Assembly (NCBI RefSeq): GCF_000316115.1 | Contig: NZ_JH993797.1 | Span: 6,607,961 to 6,671,960, forward strand | Reading direction: 5' to 3' | DNA from: Leptolyngbya sp. PCC 7375 | GTDB lineage: Bacteria > Cyanobacteriota > Cyanobacteriia > Phormidesmidales > Phormidesmidaceae | DNA: 64,000 nucleotides | The notes under the pieces: generated by a model | The model's database searches: none | What the model was told of the DNA's origin: nothing | The model's input: the letters and a program-made list of their open reading frames with translations, nothing else | In this document: piece by piece, positions 1 through 9,200 of the stretch | How positions within the stretch are numbered: the stretch's first letter is position 1 | Layout: each line of letters opens with the position of its first letter | Position numbers and translations under genes: made by a program

Positions 1-1
1 T

Positions 2-70
2 AGACAGCCATCAGCTAACTTTGCTGATTTTGAAAGACAACTAGCCATGGATTCTGCCGGGGCATTGTAA
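2..70 (+). CDS. C-terminal tail of an upstream gene (partial)
   Basis: An open frame enters from the left edge and ends at TAA (68-70), giving 22 codons that finish in the residues DFERQLAMDSAGAL. The composition looks like protein and the frame has no stop back to the window edge. It is too short to assign to a family and could be a chance open frame. Confidence 0.3.
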   Translation, partial: RQPSANFADFERQLAMDSAGAL

Positions 71-170
71 TGTAATGCTGACAAAGCCTAAATGGGATCT
101 GCGAGATCTGTATAACCTGGGGCTCACCAGAATAATAAATAGATGTGACTCTCGATAGGACATCTACCCC

Positions 171-875
171 ATGTATTTAGACGGTCGCTACCATCAAACC
201 CTGGGTTATTTGCATATTCAGTTCGGGAATTTGGATCAGGCCTGCCTCGATTACCTCAATGCAATCGAAGCCTTTCAACGGGATCATGACGAGATGGCAG
301 TGACCCAGGTAACTGAGTGCCTCAACCAACTTAACTGTGAACTAGATGCCGAACTAGACGCCTCTCCAACAGCAAAATCCAATCCGTCATTGCCTGTGCG
401 CTTAAAGATCGAAATTCTACGACTCTGTCGTTTAGGCCTGCGCCACAGCCATCAATATAAGCACCAAATAGCGCTGCACGTGCTTGATCGGGGTTTACAA
501 CTCAGTGACATTCTTGCGGATATTGACCATCAGCAGGGGCAGTATTGCGCTGCAATTGTTCTGGGGATGATGGGTAAAATCTATCACGCTCAACGGTATT
601 ATCTCTTTGCCCTGGCATCCTTTAGGGCATCATTAGAAGCCTATGGGTCTTTGGAAGCACCGGATAGCGCTACCCAGGGTCGAATGGCAACGATTCTCTG
701 TGAAATCGCTAATATTGCCGCAATGACTAATCATCCAGATATCGCCATCGAATACTACCTGGATGCACTGTGGTATTTAAATGCGACGGGCCAACAACCT
801 CAGGCAAAACAAGTCATAGAGCAACTCAACAAACTATACGATGTGCCACACATAGCTGGCATGAAAGCCAGTTGA
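171..875 (+). CDS. TPR-like repeat protein, function unknown
   Basis: A 234-residue protein with no signal peptide or membrane segment, so probably cytoplasmic. It has helix pairs of TPR character: residues about 6-35 (GYLHIQFGNLDQACLDYLNA), about 122-155 (MMGKIYHAQRYYLFALASF) and about 170-205 (CEIANIAAMTNHPDIAIEYY), with the usual small, aromatic and Ala spacing. TPR proteins serve as protein-binding scaffolds; no catalytic domain is present. The ATG at 171 is the first in frame after the upstream gene tail. It stands alone on the plus strand, 420 bp from the minus-strand caspase gene. Many cyanobacterial TPR proteins sit near CHAT or caspase genes, so a link to the next locus is possible but only inferred. 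Confidence 0.7.
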   Translation: MYLDGRYHQTLGYLHIQFGNLDQACLDYLNAIEAFQRDHDEMAVTQVTECLNQLNCELDAELDASPTAKSNPSLPVRLKIEILRLCRLGLRHSHQYKHQIALHVLDRGLQLSDILADIDHQQGQYCAAIVLGMMGKIYHAQRYYLFALASFRASLEAYGSLEAPDSATQGRMATILCEIANIAAMTNHPDIAIEYYLDALWYLNATGQQPQAKQVIEQLNKLYDVPHIAGMKAS

Positions 876-995
876 CAATAACAAAATTCAAAACTGGCAT
901 CAGCCATGCAAGGCGGCATTTTCTATAACAGGTCATAGGTCGTCCGTCGAAAAGTTTTTGGAAAGCCCAATAGTCCTTCAACCACCATACTTCCC

Positions 996-1136
996 ATGTT
1001 GCCAATCTTCGTGTTTAGTACTGTGCTAGTGATGTGGAGCCGGATGTTGTTGTCTCCACCCCAACAACAATCTGAAGAGAATGAAGAATCTCCACGTAAG
1101 CTGACCATTAAAGTCATTACTTCGGATAGTGAATAA
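996..1136 (+). CDS. candidate 46-residue single-span membrane protein
   Basis: ATG at 996, TAA at 1134. The product begins with a hydrophobic segment (MLPIFVFSTVLVMWSRMLL) and continues with an acidic, Gln/Glu-rich tail ending in ITSDSE. The open frame extends upstream to 939 with Arg/Lys-rich codons but no usual start. An antisense frame overlaps it. I do not recognise a family. Organisation as one helix plus a charged tail is typical of real small membrane proteins, but a chance frame is possible. The rest of 876-1295 holds only a dispersed repeat. Confidence 0.3.
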   Translation: MLPIFVFSTVLVMWSRMLLSPPQQQSEENEESPRKLTIKVITSDSE

Positions 1137-1180
1137 TACCAAATCCGAATTTATTAAGCCCAATTAAAAATGGACAATCC

Positions 1181-1207
1181 CGTAGGGGCACTCCCTTGTG
1201 AATGCCC
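1181..1207. repeat. dispersed palindromic repeat, CGTAGGGGCAC... family
   Basis: Reads CGTAGGGGCACTCCCTTGTG followed by AATGCCC. Related copies lie at 6234-6260 and 31847-31933 (two copies). The core forms a stem from GGGCAC/GTGCCC-like arms around a CAAGGG/CCCTTG centre. It lies in an intergenic space, as the other copies do. Confidence 0.7.
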
Positions 1208-1295
1208 TTCGATACCGGGCGCTATCAGTCAGGATTTCGTATAATATCGCCTCATCTCTAGGCGTGTGCACTAGCGCACTGGTCCATATCATTGA

Positions 1296-3572
1296 CTAAT
1301 ATTGACTAATATCATCAGTCACCTCAATGATTGTTGAGAAAGCAGCAATTGTCCCATTGTCTACCGCTGTTGTTTCTTCATCTAAACTCTCTGCAAACAG
1401 TCTGGCTTCACCGCCACGAGACATGCTGTTAATATCCCCGAGCAGTTCGGTGATCACATCTAAACTCTCATCCGCATCCATCGATACATAGCCACGGCTT
1501 GTACCCCGCCCCCGAGCGATGGATTGTAACCCCCTTAAGGCATTGCGCAGTGAGCGTGTGCTGACCAATGTCAACAATTCCACATAGCCTGCCCCACTCA
1601 CTTGAAACCGAACGCGATCCTCAGGGCGGGGAATCTCTAACGCACTGTTGGGATCAATGCGGGCTGCATCATCTGGTGCATTCCAGTCAACCGGATACAC
1701 AACTGTCATTTCACCTGCGCTGCTAATGGCAATACAGCTAAGAAACAACGCCTGGTTATAATGTCGGTTCTCCATCCGAATTTTCAGTTCTTCGTTAGCC
1801 CTAAACGGCTGAATACGGGTCAAGGCATTGCGCGAACCGCTTCGCGCAACAATCGGTAAAGAGGGACCATTGCCACTGACTGTAAAAATCTCTCCGCTGA
1901 CGTCTAGCTCTGGGGATGTGGACGCTAGGGACTTTAGAATAATGTTAGCCAGCAATCGCTTGAGCATGGGTTTTAATCGGCTCACCGCTGCTGTTGCCGT
2001 CTCGTTCACCCGACCATAGGAGGCTGGCACCGGTTCTAGATTAGATGGGCGCAATAGAGCGATCGCACCCACAGGCGGAATCTCAACTCCACTGCCCAAC
2101 TCCTGCCGCAGTTGTTGAGCATCAGCATCTGTCATGCGGCCAATTAAAAAATCAAAGGCCGTTGCCTCATTTACCGCCTGTGCCTTGATGCGGCTGATAT
2201 TGGTTTGGGAGAGTAGCGCCTGGTTTAAAGCAGAGACAGTGGCACTCACTTCATTCCCTAAAGACCGATCTACACCAATTTTAAGCACCGGGTTAGAGGG
2301 TAAGCCCACTAATTTTTCACGCAGTAACATCCCCGGTTGCAAGGCCATATCTCCCATGGGCTTGCCGTTAGCCAGCAGCCCCGTGCGTGATGCCTGAACA
2401 ATCTCTCCAACGGGTACACCATTGTCAAGCACTGTAAATATGGCGTTATCTCCCGGTGTCTCCAAGTATTGCGGTGAGACCCCCCCCAGCCAGAACTCCA
2501 CCTGATTGCCTGCAGACGTGCGGGTAATGTTAGTGATAACGGCTTCTGCGGTTGGAGATACGGGACCTACAAAGTATAGCGGTTTGCGTTCATTGCCACT
2601 GCCAGGGGCAGCTTCAAATTGAGGTACTTGACCATGGTCTTGCTGACGGGCAGCAGCGACAGTACTGCGAATCAGATTGGCCTGTACCACCGACGCCGGA
2701 GTGCTGCTGGGCAATTGCCACAGATATCGGGTTAGCAGATAGGTAAATGCCCCAGCATAGAAGCCATTAAAAGCCATGTCCAACGCCGTTTCATTATGAC
2801 TGGCTGAACCGAGGGCAATGCCTTTGGCAATGCCTTGATGACGCCGTTGTTGAAACTCATCAAATGACAGCTCCAATTCTGCCATTAACGCTTGCTGGTA
2901 AGTATATTCCGCGTCATTAGCTACCAGGTCTTTCCCATCTAAATCGGTGCTGATGGGAGCCGCACGCACCAAGGTATTTCCCCGAAAGCCACCACCGGAA
3001 TAACAACTATCCACAATCATCGTTAAATTTTTGGTGCGGATGGCCTCCATCAACAAAAACAGCGTGCGACTGGTGATGTGATTCACCCTCTGACCATCTT
3101 GGCTGGCATCCATCGGTACCAGGGTGCCAATTAAGGGGGTATCAGGATCAATCGGATTGCGATCGCTAACCCGTGAACCGTGACCAGAATAATGGAAAAC
3201 CACCACATCACCCGGCTGAGCCTGATCGATTAAATGTTCTTTAAAGACCCGTAAAATAGTCTCACGGGTGGGCAATAATGCACCCCCAGACGTTACCCGC
3301 ACAATATCCCTGGGATGAAAGCCAAAGCGATTGACCAGTAGCTCATACTGCAGCTCAACATCGGTCAAACAGCCCCGTAAATTACCCGACACAAACGGAT
3401 AGTCATTGATGCCCACCAACATTGCCAGCTTGCGGGGGGTGCTCTGCCCCAGCGCCTGACCATACCCCTCTGCCTGGGTGAGAAAGTCCAGCTGACTCAA
3501 CCCCATGGTGGCTAAGGTAGCCCCAGCAAACTGAAGAAAATGACGACGCTTAAGGGAAGGAGCGGAGCCCAT
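1296..3572 (-). CDS. Tat-exported caspase (peptidase C14) family protein with DUF4384-like C-terminus
   Basis: A 758-residue orthocaspase-type protein. The N-terminus carries a twin-arginine signal (KRRHFLQFAGATLATMG, residues 8-24), so export in folded form is expected. The caspase p20 domain spans about residues 48-330, with catalytic His131 in HYSGHGS and Cys190 in DSCYSGGG, both intact. Known cyanobacterial orthocaspases cut after Arg or Lys; that specificity is inferred here. The C-terminal part (about 570-700), with FRANEELKIRMEN and TVVYPVDWNAPDD, resembles DUF4384, a domain often paired with C14. It is the last gene of a minus-strand run: the CHAT-TPR gene ends 66 bp upstream of its start. 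Start chosen because the Tat motif follows at once. Confidence 0.93.
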   Translation of the reverse strand: MGSAPSLKRRHFLQFAGATLATMGLSQLDFLTQAEGYGQALGQSTPRKLAMLVGINDYPFVSGNLRGCLTDVELQYELLVNRFGFHPRDIVRVTSGGALLPTRETILRVFKEHLIDQAQPGDVVVFHYSGHGSRVSDRNPIDPDTPLIGTLVPMDASQDGQRVNHITSRTLFLLMEAIRTKNLTMIVDSCYSGGGFRGNTLVRAAPISTDLDGKDLVANDAEYTYQQALMAELELSFDEFQQRRHQGIAKGIALGSASHNETALDMAFNGFYAGAFTYLLTRYLWQLPSSTPASVVQANLIRSTVAAARQQDHGQVPQFEAAPGSGNERKPLYFVGPVSPTAEAVITNITRTSAGNQVEFWLGGVSPQYLETPGDNAIFTVLDNGVPVGEIVQASRTGLLANGKPMGDMALQPGMLLREKLVGLPSNPVLKIGVDRSLGNEVSATVSALNQALLSQTNISRIKAQAVNEATAFDFLIGRMTDADAQQLRQELGSGVEIPPVGAIALLRPSNLEPVPASYGRVNETATAAVSRLKPMLKRLLANIILKSLASTSPELDVSGEIFTVSGNGPSLPIVARSGSRNALTRIQPFRANEELKIRMENRHYNQALFLSCIAISSAGEMTVVYPVDWNAPDDAARIDPNSALEIPRPEDRVRFQVSGAGYVELLTLVSTRSLRNALRGLQSIARGRGTSRGYVSMDADESLDVITELLGDINSMSRGGEARLFAESLDEETTAVDNGTIAAFSTIIEVTDDISQY

Positions 3573-3638
3573 GATGCCAGTCTCTATACAGGACGTAAGA
3601 ACAGGATGTAAGCAAGTGAATAGAGCTTATACATGAGC

Positions 3639-6185
3639 CTACAACCAGTTGCCGATGAGCACAAAGGGGGCCCAAAAATATGGATGCTGATAGTCTTCGT
3701 TATTTAACAATTTAAGCTGTGCTCTCTGAAGAATTTCAGCTTTGGAAAGATTGGTGGAGGTTAATTCACCATACAGACTACCCATTAACTCCGACGTCCC
3801 ACGGTCATCTACGAGCCATAGGGTGGCCAGGGTACTTCTTGCCCCTGAGCGAATCGCCACCCCCGCCAACCCCAGGGCGGCACGATCGTCCCCTGTGGCG
3901 GTTTCACAAGCGCTCAGGATCAACAGCTCAATGGTTTCGTCTCGGCTAATTTCCCCCGATTGCAACAGCGCACTTAACTGATTGGCATTTAAGGGGCCAT
4001 CCCAGGCTAAAACAAAGGTGTCTTCTAGTTCAGAACTAAACTCACCGTGGGTGGCCAAATGCACCACCGAACCTCTACCCGTGGTCAACTTGCTGGCAAA
4101 ATTTGGCTCAACAAAGGATTGATTCAGCAATACTTCACTGGGAACTTGAGCCTGAATGGCTTCAATCTCAGCATCCACGTTGGGCAAGGGGGGAAACTCT
4201 CCGACAGAATCCGACAGTCCTGCCACTAACGCTCGAATATTTCGATTGGCCAGGGGTTCAGGGTCAATTAGTTGCAGCCCCGGCGTGAGGGCAATGGGAT
4301 AGCGTTCGATCAGGTATTGATTGCCATCGTGCAGCACCGACATGGGCACATTGCGCAGAGCACTATCTAGCACAAAGACCAGCACGTCTATATCGGCGGT
4401 AGCTAAATCGGCTTCAATGGGGCGAATTAACCAGTCGTAAAGTTGTTGGGCGGGTGTTATAAATGTGAGCGGCTGATCTGCCACTACTTCAAAACGGGCA
4501 TTGCGCGATCGCGATCGCAAATCCACCCCCGGATAAGAAATCGAGCGCTGTAACCGAGACAAGGTACTAATGACCCGCTCCTTTTCAACCAATGCGGAGC
4601 GATGGTTTAAGGACTGCCCTGGCAATCGAAAAACCACTTCGACCCGATCGTCTAGCACAATGGGATAGATGACAGCCGCCTTGCTGCTCACCTGCTCAAT
4701 ATCTACGGTCTGGGTCACAACACAATCAGCTCGAAAAAAGTTCACCAGTTCTGCCACCTGCAAAGATTCAAGAACATTGCGAGCCTGCTGTAGCTTATTC
4801 TCTTTGTCTTGGGTGCTGGCGGTATCTGCTTTCAGCAACAGATCGACCAGCTGTCGATAAACAGGTTCAATCTCTTCTCGAAATGAAAAGCGCACATCTG
4901 GGCTGGCGGCAATCAAATCCACCCTGAGTTTTTGTAAACTCTCCAACGCTTGGGTGTAAGCAGCGATCGCACCATCGATATCACCCTGGGCTTCGAGAAT
5001 CCGTCCCAGCTGCCACTGCCACTGGTATAGGGCAATGTCGGCCCCACTGCCCTGGGCTAAGGTTAGCGCCTGTTGGGTCACCTGAGCGGCATTTTTCCAC
5101 TGTTGTTGAGATTCATACAACTGCCCTAAATAGCCCAAACCATAGGATTGGCCTTGCTGGTCGTTGAGATGGCGTGCCTGTTGCAGCGTCTCGGCCAATA
5201 GCTGAGCGGTCTTCCGGTTTTCCCAAACCGCGCCATTGGCCTTAATCAAACTGTTGGCCAGATTGAGGCCAATGGTAATAGCGTCACGCCCTTGGGGTAG
5301 CTCCTTTAAATCTGAGGCAACTACTGGCAACAGGTCTCGCGCTGCCTGAAAATTACCGGCCTTAATCCAAAGACCTATTAAGTTCACTTGAGCCTGTAGA
5401 CGCAGGGACGTTGTTGGTGCAACCGCAGCAGCCTGCTGGTAATAGTCGGCTGACTCAGCCTGATCGGCATTGCCCAAACTTAACAAGGCCCCCGTTGTCT
5501 CGGTGGCCGAGTCAATGGCTTTAGAGACTTCCAGACTCTGCTGCAAACGGGCAACGGCCCCTTGGGTGTCACCGTTAAGCAGCAAGGCATTGCCCAGCTG
5601 TCTTAGCCCGGCTGCTTTTAGCGATGAATCGGGGAGGGCATCAACATCGGTGGCAATTGAGTCTAACTGGGCCAGGGTTTGGCGATAGTAGCCCTGCACC
5701 CTGAGAATTTGGGCTTGATTGAGTTGCGATCGCAACATCCCAGCCTTATCCCCAACAGCTTCATAGGCAGTCGTTGCCTGTCTCTGCACCGCCAATGCAT
5801 CATTGAGTTGCCCCTGGGCCACATAGAGCTTGCCTTGGGCACTCAACACTTGAGCTAAGATACGCTGCTGTTGGCTAGATTGGGGGTCTGACTCCAGATA
5901 ATCTAGCGCCTCAGCAATCACTGCCGCTGCTCCGTCATAGTCCCCCAACTGCAGGTAGGCCAGCCCCAAATTACTCAAACCGCTAGCCCGCTCTAGCGCT
6001 GTTCCTTGCTGAGTTACCTGCTGCCATAGTTCTGCAGCAGACTGATATTGCCCCAGGCCATAGGCAGTTTGCCCCTGCTTGATCAGCTCTGCCGTCGTCA
6101 AATTTGCCCTAGCAGGGATGACGGTGACACAGAGCAGCACCGTGAGACAAAGCGTTATGCAAAAACGAAGGGAACGAGAAAACAT
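3639..6185 (-). CDS. exported TPR-CHAT domain protein
   Basis: 848 residues. A signal peptide (residues 1-27, cut after IPARA) is followed by about ten TPR-type helix pairs (about 30-430) and a C-terminal CHAT domain (about 550-848). CHAT is a caspase-fold peptidase domain; the His/Cys pair is visible as His713 in HLATHGEF and Cys760 in LSACETATG, and the domain ends in the usual HPYFWAPFVLIG. The TPR part probably selects the partner, and the signal peptide puts the protein in the periplasm or outside. It lies between the TpsA exoprotein gene (81 bp upstream) and the caspase gene (66 bp downstream) on one strand, which suggests one transcript and a role around the secreted exoprotein. The substrate is unknown. 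Confidence 0.92.
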   Translation of the reverse strand: MFSRSLRFCITLCLTVLLCVTVIPARANLTTAELIKQGQTAYGLGQYQSAAELWQQVTQQGTALERASGLSNLGLAYLQLGDYDGAAAVIAEALDYLESDPQSSQQQRILAQVLSAQGKLYVAQGQLNDALAVQRQATTAYEAVGDKAGMLRSQLNQAQILRVQGYYRQTLAQLDSIATDVDALPDSSLKAAGLRQLGNALLLNGDTQGAVARLQQSLEVSKAIDSATETTGALLSLGNADQAESADYYQQAAAVAPTTSLRLQAQVNLIGLWIKAGNFQAARDLLPVVASDLKELPQGRDAITIGLNLANSLIKANGAVWENRKTAQLLAETLQQARHLNDQQGQSYGLGYLGQLYESQQQWKNAAQVTQQALTLAQGSGADIALYQWQWQLGRILEAQGDIDGAIAAYTQALESLQKLRVDLIAASPDVRFSFREEIEPVYRQLVDLLLKADTASTQDKENKLQQARNVLESLQVAELVNFFRADCVVTQTVDIEQVSSKAAVIYPIVLDDRVEVVFRLPGQSLNHRSALVEKERVISTLSRLQRSISYPGVDLRSRSRNARFEVVADQPLTFITPAQQLYDWLIRPIEADLATADIDVLVFVLDSALRNVPMSVLHDGNQYLIERYPIALTPGLQLIDPEPLANRNIRALVAGLSDSVGEFPPLPNVDAEIEAIQAQVPSEVLLNQSFVEPNFASKLTTGRGSVVHLATHGEFSSELEDTFVLAWDGPLNANQLSALLQSGEISRDETIELLILSACETATGDDRAALGLAGVAIRSGARSTLATLWLVDDRGTSELMGSLYGELTSTNLSKAEILQRAQLKLLNNEDYQHPYFWAPFVLIGNWL

Positions 6186-6233
6186 GGGGATAGTTGGAGA
6201 AAAGAGCAGGGAAGTCAGACAAAACAGAAAACT

Positions 6234-6260
6234 CGTAGGGATACCCCTTGTGGTTACCCC
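6234..6260. repeat. dispersed palindromic repeat, CGTAGGGGCAC... family
   Basis: Reads CGTAGGGATACCCCTTGTGG followed by TTACCCC, a variant of the repeat at 1181 and 31847-31933. It occupies the gap between tpsA and the TPR-CHAT gene and ends only 6 bp before the tpsA stop codon. Confidence 0.65.
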
Positions 6261-6266
6261 ATATCC

Positions 6267-9200
6267 CTAAGACGTCGATGCTTGACAGCTAGCATTCAAA
6301 AGAGACTGAGCATTCTCGGCGCTACCGTATAGGAGGAGCTGACCATCTTCAGTCAGGGTCCAACCTTGGGGCTCAGCAATAATCTCCGGCACGGACGGTA
6401 TGGCCGACACATCGTCACCATCATTTTCAGAGCCATCGGGTGTTTCATCTAGGGGGCTGCCCAAAGGACCAAAGTCTTCTAGCAGGTCACTGCCCTCAAG
6501 CTGTTCATCGGGGGTGAAGGGCAGTCCACCCCTGCCTGTCACCGTAAACTCACTGGTATTACTCTGTTGTCTGGCCAGCAGATCACATCGACGATCAACT
6601 AAATCAGTCGGATCAACAATGTCGGGAATAGTCACTTCAGGCAGATCTTGCTGTTCGCCGGTCGCCACAGTACCGTCATCGACCGTTAGTTCAGAACTCG
6701 CATCTAAATCACTTTGCAAAGATCGGCCACTGCGCAAGGTAAATATTTCCCTCAGGGGTCTTGAGCCGATGAATATACCCAGGGAGTTGTTGGCTAACAG
6801 ATCAACGGAGCCACCAGGTCCCTGGGCATTAGCAACAATATCGCTGTTTTCAAAAAGATTACCCGCCACTGAATTGGTAAGAATCCTAATATTGCCTCCT
6901 GTAGCCCCGATACCAAAGGCTTCAGTAGAAATGAGATTACAGGTGAGACAGCTACCTGACGGATCTCTAGAAGTTTGTGTACCGTCTAAAACCAAAGCCC
7001 CCTCAATGGTCAAATTGATATTACCGCTATCTTCAATGGACGCCGTTGTCGCCTGAATCTTTCCGCCTTGGAATAGGCCAACATTGTCCGCAACGATATC
7101 GATATTCCCTGGATTACCAGGGTTATTAGTTGTTGTTCCAAGGGGAGTACCGTCCACCGATATCAGCCCACCCATTTCTAACCGCAGAGTACCAACATTG
7201 ATGTCTATACCTCCTGCGTCACTACCATTACTGGTAGCTGCATTAATGATCCCCAAATTGGTAACTCTCAGATTCTCAGTTGGGTTGTTCTCAGAGCCGA
7301 TTCGAATGGTGCCAGCACTACCAACAGCACCACGCTCTGTACTTACAAACAGTCCACTACGGTTTTCAGCAAAACCATCAATGGTGACATCTGCAACATT
7401 AATGTTAATGTTCCCCCCTTCTCCTCGACCACCAGGGGTCAACACGCCATCAATTTCTTGCTCCCTAAAAACGCCCGATTGAATTTGACCACCAGTAGTT
7501 AAACTAAGGCGGCGACTATTCACATTAATATCACCACCATCTCCAATCCCACCGGTTTCCACACTGCCTCGAATGGTACTGCCACCCTCTAGCTCGACAC
7601 TATCCATGGTTGTGATTTGAATTGTACCGACATCCCCTTGACCAAATGCCCCAGCAGCAATTTGGCTATTGGACTCCAGAGAAAGTGTGCGGGCATTATT
7701 AATAACAATTTGATTGCGTTCAGTCAGAGGAGCAGGGCGTTGGCCCTCATCTCCATTATTATTTAGCAAAAAGGCTTCCGAACCTCCTCTCGCTGCAATC
7801 TGACTCGAAATCTGACTAAAGTCTGATAGTTCTATGTCACCAGCAATGTTGAGCACAATATCACCAGCGGCTCCCAGCCCAAAGGTATCTGAAGCGATCT
7901 GCCCAAACTCTCTTAAACGTAAAGAGCCATTCGTTGTTAATCGAATATCACCGCTCTCCCTACTGTTGATGCCTGCCTGAGCAATTAGAGCACTATTTGC
8001 CCTGATGGGGTCTGCATTAAATGCTGCTGCAATCGGTGCCCTTTGTTGAGCAATCAGGGTGGCATTGCCAGTTTGTCCCGTGATCAAAAAAGTGTTGCTA
8101 AACAAAGCCTCAAGGTACGCTTGATAGCTGCTTTCAAATTCTGTTCTACGGGAGAGGAAATCTTCATCCTCACCAACAATTTCAACATCAGAAGTGGCAT
8201 CAATTATCAGATCCCCAGCACCCCCTCGACGATAATCTAAAGCACCAACAATGATCTGACCTCCGTCTCTTAGACTCACTGTTTCAGCGCCACGAATGAT
8301 AATATCTCCACCATCAGCACGACTGCGGGAGCGAGCAGTTAAGACACCTCCATTAAGAATTTCAACCGTATCGATGTCTTCAATCAGAATGCTACGACCG
8401 TCACCTGTGGTCGAGTTAATGCCATCAATTTCGGATAGCAGATTATTTCCTATTTGCACAAACGGATTTTCTAGGTAGAAGATATCTTGATCTTCTGTTG
8501 ATGCCACTAGCCCACTGGAAGAACCCCCAAAGGGTCGTACAAAAGTAGCACCATTCACCGTAAGATTTTCAGTTTGAACCGGTGCTACGCCATCAACTAT
8601 GATGCGAGACGGTTGATTCACATTTAGCGGCCTCACTCGGATATTGCCGCCAATGCCACTACCGTAGGTCTGGGCAGCCACACGACCACCGTCTATCAGT
8701 TGCAATACTTGAGTTGTTAAGTTGACATCACCGCTACGGGCTGAGCGGGCAGTACTGGTTGAAATCTGTCCACTATCAGCCAGGGTAATATTCGGAGCTG
8801 TGATATTCACATCCCCTGGCAAACCAGGACCCAGGGTGGTAGGTTCAAGAACAATGGCATTACCCACTGCCTGAACACCAAAATTTAGGCGGTTGTTGGC
8901 ATATATGCCACTGGATGCGGCCACTGGATCAATGGTGAAGTCGGTAGCATCCAGAGCTTCGCGATAGGCTTCTTCATTCCCTAAGCCAGCAGCAGCAGCT
9001 CGGATAAATTGAGCCCCGAACATGTCCGCCTGACGTTGATTAAAGGTCCTGTCAAAACCAGAAATATTGACCCTATTGTTAGCATCAACATCAATATCGC
9101 CCGCAGCACCATTACCAAAGGTCACGGCAAGGACTTGACCACCACGCAACAGGTTTAGATTGTTAACATCAAGGAATATATTACTGCCAGGTGCACCATT

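Noticed and set aside
923..1117. 64-codon minus-strand frame
   Set aside because: No ribosome site or family resemblance; the antisense frame at 996-1136 looks more protein-like.
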